This document shows, one piece after another, positions 7,877-16,656 of a DNA stretch of 64,000 nucleotides. The DNA lies in NCBI RefSeq assembly GCF_027706745.1, contig NZ_JAQFWP010000024.1, positions 1 through 64,000 on the forward strand, written 5' to 3'. This stretch comes from Nocardiopsis suaedae (GTDB lineage Bacteria; Actinomycetota; Actinomycetes; Streptosporangiales; Streptosporangiaceae). Numbering within the stretch: the first letter of the stretch is position 1; every line of letters begins with the position of its first letter. The notes under the pieces were generated by a model. It saw only the letters and a list, made by a program, of their open reading frames with translations, was not told where the DNA came from and ran no database searches. A program made the translations under genes and the position numbers.

Positions 7877-8554
7877 GTGCTGATCCTCGGCTTCCCCGCG
7901 GGGGAATTCGGAACCAACACCCGCGTCGTGGCCCCCGGCCCCGGGGCGGACTGCCTCCTCGTCGACCCCGGGAAGGAGGCGTTCGCGGGTCTGGCCGACC
8001 TGATCGGGCGGCACCGGCTGGACCCGGCGGCCGTCGTCCTCACCCACGGGCACATGGACCATACCTGGGACGCGGTCCCGGTGGCGGGGCATTACGGCGT
8101 TCCGGTGTACGTGCACGCCGCCGACCGCTTCATGGTCGGTGCGCCCGCCCGCGGGCTCCCGTCCGACTTCCCGGCGCACCTCCTCGACGGGCACCCCGGC
8201 ACCGAGCCCGTCGACCTGCGCGAGTTCCACGGGGACCGGAACTCCCTGCGCGTCGGACGGCTGGCCGTAGAGGCGCTGCACACCGGAGGGCACACACCGG
8301 GATCGGTGCTCGTCCACGTGCGCGACGACGGGACGGGGGAGACCGCGCTGTTCACCGGGGACGCCCTGCTCCGCGGCGAGCTCGGGCGGACGGACGGCCC
8401 CGGCGGGGACGGGCGGCGGCTCCGGGCGTCCCTGGCCCGCCACTGCGCCGGCCTTCCGGACGACACCCCGGTCCTCCCCGGCCACGGAGGCGCCACGACT
8501 CTGGGAGGAGAGCGCCTGGTCCACCCGTGGCTCGCGGCCGCGTCGGCCCCGTGA
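7877..8554 (+). CDS. MBL-fold metallo-hydrolase
   Basis: A 225-residue metallo-beta-lactamase-fold protein. THGHMDHT gives the HxHxDH dinuclear metal site, TGGHTPGSVLVH a further His ligand, LFTGDALL the bridging Asp, and LPGHGGATT the last His. The size and the early HTPGS motif fit glyoxalase II-like hydrolases, which cleave thioesters or related small molecules. It starts with GTG after GGAGGC, 12 bp downstream of the reductase gene, suggesting a two-gene detoxification operon. The substrate is uncertain. Confidence 0.88.
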   Translation: MLILGFPAGEFGTNTRVVAPGPGADCLLVDPGKEAFAGLADLIGRHRLDPAAVVLTHGHMDHTWDAVPVAGHYGVPVYVHAADRFMVGAPARGLPSDFPAHLLDGHPGTEPVDLREFHGDRNSLRVGRLAVEALHTGGHTPGSVLVHVRDDGTGETALFTGDALLRGELGRTDGPGGDGRRLRASLARHCAGLPDDTPVLPGHGGATTLGGERLVHPWLAAASAP

Positions 8555-8562
8555 GGACGAGG

Positions 8563-8590
8563 CGGCCTCCACCCCCAGGGGTGGAGGCCG
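8563..8590. terminator. Strong hairpin after the MBL-fold gene
   Basis: A perfect 13-bp stem, CGGCCTCCACCCC with GGGGTGGAGGCCG, has a 2-base loop and starts nine bases after the stop codon. There is no T-run. It probably acts as an actinobacterial I-shaped terminator or mRNA 3' stabiliser. Confidence 0.6.
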
Positions 8591-8663
8591 TCGGGGGCCT
8601 CCACCGTGATCTCCACCCTTCGTCGGTGCCGCGGTGAGGCGCCGCGGAGCCAGGATCGCCTTC

Positions 8664-8909
8664 ATGAACGAACGCGACGGGCGGACGAACGACCTGCTCT
8701 CGCTCCTCGTCGGCGCCACACGCGGGCGGCCGGGGAGCAGGGCCGGGCTCGTGCGTCTGCTGATCAAGGCGGTCCTGGACCGGAACGGAGGCAAGATGAA
8801 CGGGAAGACCATCCTGGTGATCGCCGGGATCGGGGTCCTGGTCGTGCTGGGATTCCTGGCGTATCGCATGCTCATGATGCAGATGATCATGGGGCTGGCC
8901 GGAAACTGA
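8664..8909 (+). CDS. Small single-pass membrane protein
   Basis: Up to 81 residues, ending with one strong transmembrane helix (ILVIAGIGVLVVLGFLAYRML) and a Met-rich tail. Start choice is uncertain. The ATG at 8664 has only a weak site, while an internal ATG at 8796 has GGAG five bases upstream and would give a 37-residue peptide that is almost all helix. It lies four bases before a sensor kinase gene and is probably co-transcribed with it, so it may be a small partner of the kinase. No family recognised. Confidence 0.5.
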   Translation: MNERDGRTNDLLSLLVGATRGRPGSRAGLVRLLIKAVLDRNGGKMNGKTILVIAGIGVLVVLGFLAYRMLMMQMIMGLAGN

Positions 8910-8913
8910 GGCG

Positions 8914-10212
8914 GTGGTGCCGATCCGGAGCGCGGAGGGCGTGAAGCGGCTGTGGAGGGCCGCCGTGGGGCTGTGGGTCTCCGACGACCCGGAGACCGGA
9001 ATGGTGATCCGGGTCGTCGCGACCGGGATCGTCCTGTGGGGGCTGCTGACCGGCGCGCCCGAGCACGCCTCGGTGTGGGTGTGGGCCGCCCTGGGGGCGA
9101 GCCTGACCTGCTGGCTGGTGTTCGCCGTCGGCGACCGGGCCGCACCGCGCACCGCGCTGGCCTGCCTCGCGCTGTCCACGGTCCTGGCGGCGGCCGTGGT
9201 CGGGCCGGCCGGCGGCGCGGCGACCATCCCGGTCTTCGTCGGCATGGGGACGTACGCGCTGCACCTGCGCCCTTCCGTGCGGAGCGTCCTGGCGCTGTTC
9301 GCGGTCGAGGTCGCCATCGCCCTGGTGAGCCTGTGGCCGGCCGAGCAGCGCGTCGAGCCGCTCCTGCTGCACGCGGCGCTGCAGACCGTCGTGCTGCTGT
9401 TCGGGCTGCGACGGCGGCAGTACCGGTTGCAGGCGCTGCAGACGGAGCGGCTCCTCGAACAGACCCGGGCCGCCCAGCAGGAGCGCGAGCGCTCGGCGGC
9501 CCTGGACGAGCGCGCCCGCATCGCCCGCGACCTGCACGATGTGCTGGCGCATTCGCTGGGTGCGCTCGGCGTCCAGTTGGACGTCGCCGAGTCGCTGCTG
9601 GCCCGGGGCGGTGACGTGGAGGGCGCCGCGGACCGGGTACGCAGGTCCCGGGCGATGGCCGCCGAAGGGCTCCGGGAGGCGCGCACCGTGATCGCCGCGC
9701 TGCGGGCGGACCCGCCGGCCTCGCTTCCCGAGTCGATCGAGGCGATCGCCGCGGCCCACCGGGGCGGCCACGGGGTGCGTGTGGACGTCGACGTCACGGG
9801 GGCGCCGCGCCCGCTGCGGCCCGCGGCGGAGCTCGCCCTCAGCGGCACGGCGCGCGAGGCGCTGACCAACGCGGCCCGGCACGCCCCGGGGGCGCCGACA
9901 CGCGTCGTCCTCGCCTACACGGACGCGGGTGCCCGTCTGACCGTGGGCAACGGCCCCGCGGAGCGGCCGGGGGCCGTGGCCGGGGGCGGCGGGGGATTCG
10001 GCCTGGCCGGGATGGCCGAGCGGCTCGCCGCGGTCGGCGGTACGCTTCGGGCCGGTCCCCTGGGAGACGGCCCGGATGAGGGCGGCCCGGACGGGGACGG
10101 CGCGGCCGACGGTGCGTCCGGGGGCGGTAGGTCAGAGGGCGGTGCGGAGGCGGCCGACCAGCGCGGGGCCGTGTCGCGGGAATGGCGGGTGGTGGCGGAG
10201 GTGCCCGAGTGA
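8914..10212 (+). CDS. NarL-type sensor histidine kinase
   Basis: A 432-residue kinase. About five transmembrane segments occupy residues 20-150. A coiled linker (LEQTRAAQQERERSAAL) leads to the HisKA_3 box ARIARDLHDVLAHSLGAL with the phospho-accepting His. The ATPase domain has EALTNAARHAP (N box) and GGGFGLAGMAERLAAVGG (G boxes). The C-terminus carries a long Gly/Asp-rich insertion unique to this protein. The GTGA overlap with the response regulator fixes the two as a cognate pair. The membrane-embedded sensor suggests a cell-envelope signal. Confidence 0.9.
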   Translation: MVPIRSAEGVKRLWRAAVGLWVSDDPETGMVIRVVATGIVLWGLLTGAPEHASVWVWAALGASLTCWLVFAVGDRAAPRTALACLALSTVLAAAVVGPAGGAATIPVFVGMGTYALHLRPSVRSVLALFAVEVAIALVSLWPAEQRVEPLLLHAALQTVVLLFGLRRRQYRLQALQTERLLEQTRAAQQERERSAALDERARIARDLHDVLAHSLGALGVQLDVAESLLARGGDVEGAADRVRRSRAMAAEGLREARTVIAALRADPPASLPESIEAIAAAHRGGHGVRVDVDVTGAPRPLRPAAELALSGTAREALTNAARHAPGAPTRVVLAYTDAGARLTVGNGPAERPGAVAGGGGGFGLAGMAERLAAVGGTLRAGPLGDGPDEGGPDGDGAADGASGGGRSEGGAEAADQRGAVSREWRVVAEVPE

Positions 10213-10904
10213 GCGGTCCGATCCGAGTGGTCGTCGCCGACGACCAGCAGGTCATGCGCGAAGGCCTGGTCGCGCTTCTCGGGCTGATCGACGGCATCGA
10301 GGTGGTGGGCGACGCCGGTGACGGCGAAGGCGCCCTGCGTGCCACCGCGGAGCGGCGGCCGGACGTGGTGCTGATGGACCTGCGCATGCCGGGCACGGAC
10401 GGAGTGGCGGCGACCGAGCGGATCGGCAGGGAGCACCCCGGTGTCGCGGTGCTGGTGCTGACCACCTACGACGATGACGAGTCCATCGCGGCGGCGCTGC
10501 GGGCGGGGGCGCACGGATACCTGACGAAGGACACCGGACGGGACGGCATCGCGGCGGCGGTCCGGGCGGCCGCGGCGGGGCAGGCCGCGTTCACACCGGG
10601 GGTGTCGCGCCGCCTGGCCGAGGCGATGGCCGTTCGGGGGGTGGCGCCGGAAGAGGCGCGGGACGAGCCGGAGGGGGCGGGCGGGGCGGAACCCGTGCAG
10701 GAGCCGCCGGACGGCCTCACCCGTCGCGAGGCCGAGGTGGTGGGCCTCATCGCCCGCGGTCTGAGCAACGCCGAGATCGGGGGGACCCTGTTCATCGCGG
10801 AGTCGACGGTGAAGACGCACGTGAACAACGCGTTCGCCAAGACCGGACTGCGCAACCGCACCGAAGCCGCCGCCTACGCACGTCGGAACAGGCTGGACCG
10901 CTGA
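10209..10904 (+). CDS. NarL/LuxR-type response regulator
   Basis: A 231-residue regulator. The receiver has the acidic pair VVVADDQQ, the phospho-Asp in DVVLMDLRMPGTDGV, Thr in VLVLTTYDDDE and Lys in GYLTKDT. The C-terminal LuxR HTH has LTRREAEVVGLIARGLSNAE and STVKTHVNNAFAKTGLRNR. A Glu/Gly-rich linker of about 30 residues joins the domains. It starts within the kinase stop codon (GTGA), so the two are translationally coupled. Targets are unknown; the upstream small membrane protein is a candidate for autoregulation. Confidence 0.92.
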   Translation: MSGPIRVVVADDQQVMREGLVALLGLIDGIEVVGDAGDGEGALRATAERRPDVVLMDLRMPGTDGVAATERIGREHPGVAVLVLTTYDDDESIAAALRAGAHGYLTKDTGRDGIAAAVRAAAAGQAAFTPGVSRRLAEAMAVRGVAPEEARDEPEGAGGAEPVQEPPDGLTRREAEVVGLIARGLSNAEIGGTLFIAESTVKTHVNNAFAKTGLRNRTEAAAYARRNRLDR

Positions 10905-11012
10905 CCCGGGCCGTGCGGTGCCGTACTGGGCCATGCGGGCCATACGGTGCCGTGCCGGAGTGGTGCCGGAGTCGCGCCGTGCCGTGCCGTGAACGGTGCG
11001 CGGTCGGCAGGC

Positions 11013-12300
11013 TCACCCGGATGTGAGGCCTGCTGCCGCGTGGGCGATGACTCCGCACGGGAGGTATTCGCTGTCGACGCCGATCTCCCAGCCCCGCGCG
11101 CGGGCCAGGCAGGCCAGGGCGAGGATCCGGAGGTTGATGAGTCCGTCCACATCCTCAACGCTCTCCCCGACGCTGAACGCGTCCCTGTGCGCCTCAAGTG
11201 CGTCGGCCAGCGCCAGCGCGAAGCCGTCCCGGTCGTTCGCCACGAGCTGGGAGAGGAGGACGACGGGTGGAATGGCGATTCCGGGGATTGCGGGGCAAGA
11301 GTCGAGGTCGGCCAACGCCTGGTCCATGGCGGCGCGCGTCCTCTCGGAGGCGGGTTCTTCGGCACCGAACTCCGCTTGCTCCCCGAGGAAGGCGAGGAAC
11401 ACGTCGGCATAAGAGTCGAACACGGGCAGACCGCCCTTGTGGCCGCTCGGCGTGGCTATGTCGATGAGAAGCAGCAGCACTTGTCGATGGGTTCCGGAAG
11501 CGTCTGAAGCTTCCTGGCGCTGAACCGTGTCGATGAGTTCCGACAGCGCCGGTGCCCTCCTCGCCCCCGAGTGTGGCCGCCGCTCCCCGCACCTCAAGGT
11601 CGTTCGTCCTCGCTTCGCTGCGGGCGCTCCACCTTGACCTGCGGCGTCGCAGACGGCGGTGGGGGCGCCTGTCGAGGAAGGGCAAGGTGTGCCCCGTCTC
11701 ATGCGGTGCTGTCAGGAGCCATCAACACGGCCCCACGACGAACAGGGGCGCTGTCGAAACTGATCGACAAACGCTGTCCACTCTCGCGAACAAAGCCACT
11801 CGGCGTGACCTCCGTGACCGTTGGGCTCAACAGGAAGTCGAGTGCTCTGCGGTATCCGGCGGAAAGCGCACACTCGATCGCGAACGTGAGCGTGCTCGTG
11901 GAGATGTCGCCCGTCATCGGAACACAGGGCATCGGCGCCGTGGTTCCGCCGATCGTCACCTCGACCGACTCCCCGTCGGAGACGGCGATGGCGAAAGCGG
12001 CCGCGGCCGCTTGCGAGGCGTTCACGAGCGCTTCGCCCTGGCGGCCGTCGTTCCCCTGCGGGTCGGCGAATGACCGGTACCGGAAGCGTCGGACCTCGTC
12101 CCTCGCGGTGTCCTGGAGGGCGCTCGACCGCATCCTGGGCAGGATCTCAGGGCGCCAGACCCCCGTCGGGCCCAGGTCCTCCTGGCACATCTCGTCCAGC
12201 GCGTCCAGAAGGCGGTCGAGGCCGGGCCTCTGGAACGCCTTCGGACGCTCCACTCGGAGAGGCCCTTGGGACAGCGCCTTCAGCGCACCCGCGTCCTTGC
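11013..12300 (-). pseudogene. Broken Imm49-family immunity gene, copy 2
   Basis: Two halves of one Imm49-like protein lie in different frames. The N-half (from LDRLLDALDEMCQEDL to LSAGYRRALDFLLSP) is fused in frame behind copy 1 and stops at 11699. The C-half (VFDSYADVFLAFLGEQAE, LLSQLVANDRDGFALALADAL, GWEIGVDSEYLP) resumes in another frame below about 11550. About 150 bp between them show no homology. Imm49 proteins neutralise polymorphic toxins; no toxin gene is in the window. The C-half could still be translated from a start near 11560, but a functional product is doubtful. Confidence 0.55.
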
Positions 12301-13166
12301 CCTCGCCGTAGGGGCCGACGCGCGCTCGGCTGTTCGCCTCTTCGCCCACGACCAAGCGCCTCGGCAGGTAGTCGGACACGAAGGGCGGATCCCAGCCCTC
12401 CGAACGCACGGCCATCGCAGCGAAAGCGATCTCGGGTAGAGGCAGGAGTGAGGCGGGGGAAGCCGCCGAGGCCTTCTCCCGGTGCTCCTCCAAGCGCGCT
12501 GCCATCAGGCCCCAGAAGAGCTCCGCGTCTCGGGAGAGCAGGGCGAACAGCAGCATGAGGTCGGTACGGGGCGGCCGGGACGGTGGAGATGGCGGGGACG
12601 GCGGAGCCTACGTAGCCCAGGATCTGTTCACGCGTGGCGCCGGTCTCGGGGAAGAGGTAGTAGGTGAGCCCGCGCGCGAGCACCTCGTTCTCGCCGAACA
12701 GGGAGGCGAGTGAGATGAACGCCCCGGAGTTGCCGTGGTGCACGTCGGCGACGACGCACGCGTAGAGCGCCCGGAGCCAGGCGGGGCTGCGCGGGGTCGC
12801 CAGGTCGGTGTTCCGCTCCCCGCCGCCACCGTTCCCGCGGTAGGACACCCCGGTCCCGGTGTAGGACAGGTGGACCGAGAAGGACGAGGATCGCGGGGCG
12901 CAGTCGAGCTTGACCGCGCCGATCAGCGCCTCCGCCGCCGAGTAGAGGGCGGAGAAGGCGTCCGTGTCGATGTCCGGGGCCGCCAGCGAGCGCGCGCCCG
13001 CGTACGCGAGCAGGTCGTCGGCGACGATCTCCCAGCCGATGCCGTCCCGGCCGGCCTCCGTCTGGAGGTCGACGGCCCGGCCGATCCGCGCCGTGAAGTC
13101 CGCCGTCGCCTCGGCCGCCGCCTTCTCCTGCACGCTGTGCCGGGCGATACGCCGCTCGGTGTGCAC
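12301..13166 (-). pseudogene. Frameshifted Imm49-family immunity gene, copy 1
   Basis: The GTG at 13166 starts VHTERRIARHSVQEKAAAE and runs through DIDTDAFSALYSAAEALIGA, SPAWLRALYACVVAD and EVLARGLTYYLFPETG, a normal Imm49 N-half. Near 12560-12620 the homology jumps to another frame, which carries the expected C-half LMLLFALLSRDAELFWGLM and WDPPFVSDYLPRRL. One indel in the segment coding for AAPY explains this. The second frame then runs on without a stop into copy 2. Tandem immunity genes of this type are usually kept as a toxin-protection array; here both members are broken. Confidence 0.6.
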
Positions 13167-13343
13167 TGTCCGGATCCCCTTCCGCCCGCCGTCGAAGTCC
13201 GCAACGCCGTGCGGCCCCGAACCGGGGCCATCGGCACGGCGAAGTCTCACACGCCGTGGGGACAGGCGGGAACGTGAGGCGCTGCGCGACTGCAGGGCGT
13301 CGCGGGAGGCGGGGCCGCCGGGCGACGGGGCGTCGGGCGGCGG

Positions 13344-15095
13344 TCACCCTTCCCGGGTCTGACCGGCGCCTGTGCGCAGCAGGCCTCCGCCCAGGCGCCA
13401 GACCGTGTCGGCCGATGCCAGCCGCTCCGGGCGGTGGGTGACGATCACGACCGTGCCCGGGAAGTCGGCGATCACCTCGTCGATCACTCTGGCCGCCTCC
13501 GTGTCCAGGTGTGCGTCTGCCTCGTCGAGCAGCAGCACCCGCGGCCGGTTCAGCAGCGCCCGCGCCAGGGCCACGCGCTGGCGCTGCCCCGCCGACAGGC
13601 CGCCGCCGTTCTCCCGGACCGGCGTCTGCAGGCCCAGCGGGAGCTCGGCGATCAGCGAGTCCAGGCCGCCGGAGGCCACCGCCGCGCGGAAGCGCGCCCC
13701 GCCCACCCGGGGGTCGGCGTAGCGCACGTTCGACCCGACGGTCCCGCGCAGCAGCGGCAGGTCCGGACCGACCACCCCGATGGCGCGGCGCACCGACGCC
13801 GCCCGGCAGGTGTTCACGTCGCCGCCGTCCAGCAGTACCCGCCCGCCGTCGGGCGGCAGCAGCCCCGCCAGCACCGCCATCAGGGTGGACTTGCCGCTGC
13901 CGTTGGGCCCCGTCACGGCCACCACCGACCCGGCGGGCACATGGGCGGTGATCGGCGCGAAGACGCCGTCCACCCGTACGCCCTCCAGGTCCAGGGAGCC
14001 GCCGCCGTCCGGCAGCTCCGGCGCGCTCGTCCCCGGGCGGCGCCGCTTGGGCCGCGCCAGCTCGGTGCGGACCTGGCGCATCGCGACCGCGCACCCCGAG
14101 CGGTACTCGCTCACCCGGCTCAGGTCGCGCAGCGGGGTGACCATGATGCCGACGACCGCGATCGCCGCCGTGGCCTGGGCCGGACCCGTGCCCGCGACGG
14201 CGGCCGCCACCAGGGCCGCCGCGGTGGCCGCCAGCGTGGTCGCCTCCCCGACGGCGCGCACCGCGCCCACCGCGCGGGCGCGCCGGACCTGCTCCCGGGC
14301 CAGCTTCCGCGAGCGCCGCGCCAGCACCCGCCGCTCGGCCCGCTCCCGGCCGAAGGCCTGCACCACCGGTGTCTTGCCGATCCGCTCCACCACGTGCGCC
14401 GCGACCCGGCCCTGGCGCCGCCGGGCCGCCCTGTGGGCCGAGCGCAGCCACGGCGACAGCGCCACCGTCGCCGCCAGCCCCGCACCGGCGACCGCGCCCA
14501 CGGCGGCGGCGACCGGCGGCGCGATGATCGTGAACGCCACAAGGCAGCCCGCCAGCAGCGGCACGGCGACCGCGAGGCGGGCCAGCCCCAGGCCCGCCCA
14601 ACGGCGCAGCGCGCTGAGGTTGCCCATCATGCGCAGCGACGCGCCGCCGGTGGAGCGGCCCCGCCCGGGCTGGCGGGAGGGGGCGGCGGAGGCGCGCCGG
14701 AACAGGGCGGTGCGCACGTCCATCACCCACGACTGGCCCATGCGCTCGGCCAGCACCCGCTCGCCGAAGACGAGGGCGGCGGTGGCGGCGACCAGCCCGG
14801 CCGCCCACGGCAGCAGGGCGGTGATGGGGGCCGCTCCACCGGCGAGCCGGGACACCAGCGCGGCCCAGGCGACCGCCGCGCCCGCCTGCGCGAACCCGAC
14901 GGCGACCAGCGCGGCGAAGAGCCACCGGCGGCGCCCGGCCAGCAGGCGCGGCGGCTCCTCGGGGCGCGTGTCCAGGGCGGTCGTGGCGGTGGCGGCTCCG
15001 GCGTTCACGGAGTTCCCCGTGGTTGCGGTGTTCCCTGTGGTCCTGGTGGTTCCGTCGGCGGCGGCCGCCGCCGACGGGTGCACGGCGGTGGTCAC
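13344..15095 (-). CDS. ABC exporter, fused permease and ATPase
   Basis: A 583-residue half-transporter. Six transmembrane segments span about residues 55-310, starting at LFAALVAVGFAQAGAAVAWAA. The ATPase has Walker A GPNGSGKST, signature LSAGQRQRVALARALL, Walker B RVLLLDEADAHLD and switch His in VIVTHRPER. The first 40 residues are a Thr/Ala/Asn-rich tail with no family match. It starts with GTG inside the stop codon of the upstream P-loop gene, so the two form an operon. The layout resembles CydC-like and peptide or siderophore exporters; the cargo is unknown. Confidence 0.88.
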   Translation of the reverse strand: MTTAVHPSAAAAADGTTRTTGNTATTGNSVNAGAATATTALDTRPEEPPRLLAGRRRWLFAALVAVGFAQAGAAVAWAALVSRLAGGAAPITALLPWAAGLVAATAALVFGERVLAERMGQSWVMDVRTALFRRASAAPSRQPGRGRSTGGASLRMMGNLSALRRWAGLGLARLAVAVPLLAGCLVAFTIIAPPVAAAVGAVAGAGLAATVALSPWLRSAHRAARRRQGRVAAHVVERIGKTPVVQAFGRERAERRVLARRSRKLAREQVRRARAVGAVRAVGEATTLAATAAALVAAAVAGTGPAQATAAIAVVGIMVTPLRDLSRVSEYRSGCAVAMRQVRTELARPKRRRPGTSAPELPDGGGSLDLEGVRVDGVFAPITAHVPAGSVVAVTGPNGSGKSTLMAVLAGLLPPDGGRVLLDGGDVNTCRAASVRRAIGVVGPDLPLLRGTVGSNVRYADPRVGGARFRAAVASGGLDSLIAELPLGLQTPVRENGGGLSAGQRQRVALARALLNRPRVLLLDEADAHLDTEAARVIDEVIADFPGTVVIVTHRPERLASADTVWRLGGGLLRTGAGQTREG

Positions 15096-16171
15096 GCCGT
15101 CCGCCCCTGCACGGCCCCCACCAGGGGGTGCGCGGTCAGTCCGGCGGCGACCGCGGGGTCGGCGAGCTCGTCGCGGCCCAGGACCGGGACGTCCATGAGG
15201 GCGGTGGCCTCGCGCGCGGCCAGCGGGGAGGCGGTGAACCGTCCGGCGACCCCCACCACCGGAAGCCCAGCGGTGCGCAGCCGCTCGCGGCCGTACAGGG
15301 CCCCGGCGGCGTCCCCGGCGGCGAACACCCAGCCGTCCACGCGCGAGCGCAGGGCGCCGTCGCACAGCAGCGCCGCCGTCTCGGGCTGCATCAGACCGTC
15401 GGCGACCTCCAGCACAACCGCCTGCGCCCCGGCGGCGGTGAGGCGGTCGTGCAGCGCGGCCGCCCCGCGCGCCACGCGCTCGGCGGGCACCCGGTAGGTG
15501 GTGGCCAGGCCGTCGTCGGTGAAGTCGAGGACGGTGTCGGCGCCCGCGTCGTGGAACATCCACCGGTCGCCCCCGGCCCCGGTGCCGGTGACCTTGGCGG
15601 CGCCGACCCGGTAGCCCGCCGCCGCCAGGCCGCGGACCAGGTGGGCCACGGTGGTGGTCTTCCCGGCGTTCATGGAGGTCCCGACGACCGCGATGGTGGG
15701 GACGCCGTGCAGCGGGGCGGGCGGCGCCGGGGCGGCGAGGTCGGCCATGGTGACGCGGCGCCCGTCGGCGTCGGCGGCGAGCCCGACCGGGATCAGGCGG
15801 GTCGGCTCGGGGACGTTCTCGTGGGCGCTGGACACCAGGCCCGCGATTCCGCCCGCGGCGACCAGGTCGCACGGGCCCAGGTCCGTCGGCGCCTCGGCCT
15901 CGAACTGGTCGGGGGCGTAGCGGGCGCCGTAGGCCACCAGCACCTCGTCGCCGGGGAAGAGGTGGCGGCGGCGCCCCTGCGCCGACTCCAGGCGGGTGTG
16001 GCGGCCGATCCCGGCGACGGAGGCGACGACGAGGTCACCCGGGCGCGGGCGCACGTCCGGCCCGCTGAGCACGTGCGCCGGGCGCTCGGCGTCGAGGGCG
16101 CGCGCCGTGTAGGAGACCTTGAGGGCGGCGCGCCGGGAGGGGGTGAGCTCGGTGAGGGAGGAAGCGGGCAT
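15092..16171 (-). CDS. P-loop NTPase of unknown function, coupled to the ABC exporter
   Basis: A 359-residue protein. An N-terminal domain of about 145 residues includes RPGDLVVASVAGIGRHTRLE. A P-loop domain follows: TIAVVGTSMNAGKTTTVAHL (Walker A), RVGAAKVTGTGAGGDRW, and AVVLEVADGLMQPETAALL (Walker B-like). The MNAGKTT loop is reminiscent of dethiobiotin-synthetase, CobB and DUF1611-type amidoligase relatives. It is translationally coupled (GTGA) to the exporter gene, suggesting that it makes or modifies the exported molecule. That is inference; no specific family name is secure. Confidence 0.6.
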   Translation of the reverse strand: MPASSLTELTPSRRAALKVSYTARALDAERPAHVLSGPDVRPRPGDLVVASVAGIGRHTRLESAQGRRRHLFPGDEVLVAYGARYAPDQFEAEAPTDLGPCDLVAAGGIAGLVSSAHENVPEPTRLIPVGLAADADGRRVTMADLAAPAPPAPLHGVPTIAVVGTSMNAGKTTTVAHLVRGLAAAGYRVGAAKVTGTGAGGDRWMFHDAGADTVLDFTDDGLATTYRVPAERVARGAAALHDRLTAAGAQAVVLEVADGLMQPETAALLCDGALRSRVDGWVFAAGDAAGALYGRERLRTAGLPVVGVAGRFTASPLAAREATALMDVPVLGRDELADPAVAAGLTAHPLVGAVQGRTA

Positions 16172-16456
16172 GAGGTGTACGTCTCCCGATCGTCGGTGGA
16201 AGCGGTGGTCCGTGTCCGAACCACTGGAAATCCTCCGGGACGGGGATGAGCCCCTTCTGAGCACGCCATGAGGAAACCTTCATGCCGGTGGAGAGGGGCG
16301 GCCGGCGCCCCGCTCCGGGGCAGCCGCCTGGGGCCCACGAGCACCCCGAGGCCGTCCTGCGTCATGAAATCGCCACTTTCAGGCCGATCAGGTGTCGATT
16401 CCACCACGGTCGCCGGAGCCCCCATCCGACGCCCGATATGCCCGGAATGCGCCCCC

Positions 16457-16528
16457 TCCGCGATGATCTCGACGAAAGTGCTGCCAAAATCGCCACAATG
16501 GCAGCACTTTCGTCGAGATCATCGCGGA
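16457..16528. repeat. Perfect 30-bp inverted repeat with 12-base loop
   Basis: The arms 16457-16486 and 16499-16528 are exactly complementary, beginning TCCGCGATGATC and ending GATCATCGCGGA. The loop AAATCGCCACAA resembles a nearby AAATCGCCACTTT at about 16369-16381. The gap 16172-16639 has no convincing gene. No T-run follows, so this is more than an ordinary terminator; a MITE-like remnant or structured RNA are options. Confidence 0.8.
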
Positions 16529-16606
16529 CAAGGGCGCACCGGCCCGCGCCGTCCATCCGCGCGCCCGCTGCCCCGCCCATCCGTGGGCGACAGCGCGGGG
16601 CGTCGG

Positions 16607-16656
16607 GGAGCCCGAGGCACTGACCGCCCGGCCGGGCGGTCAGTGCCTCGGGCTCC
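16607..16656. terminator. 50-bp perfect palindrome at the kinase stop codon
   Basis: The sequence 16607-16656 equals its own reverse complement, centred on CCCGGCCGGG. It includes the last codons and stop (16640-16642) of the leftward histidine kinase. It could act as a bidirectional terminator, but the coding overlap and perfect symmetry are unusual. Confidence 0.6.

Noticed and set aside
10905-11012. Degenerate GCCGTGCGGTGCCGTACTGG-like repeats after the response regulator
   Set aside because: Short, irregular GC-rich repeats without conserved period; no reason to call a functional element beyond intergenic low complexity.
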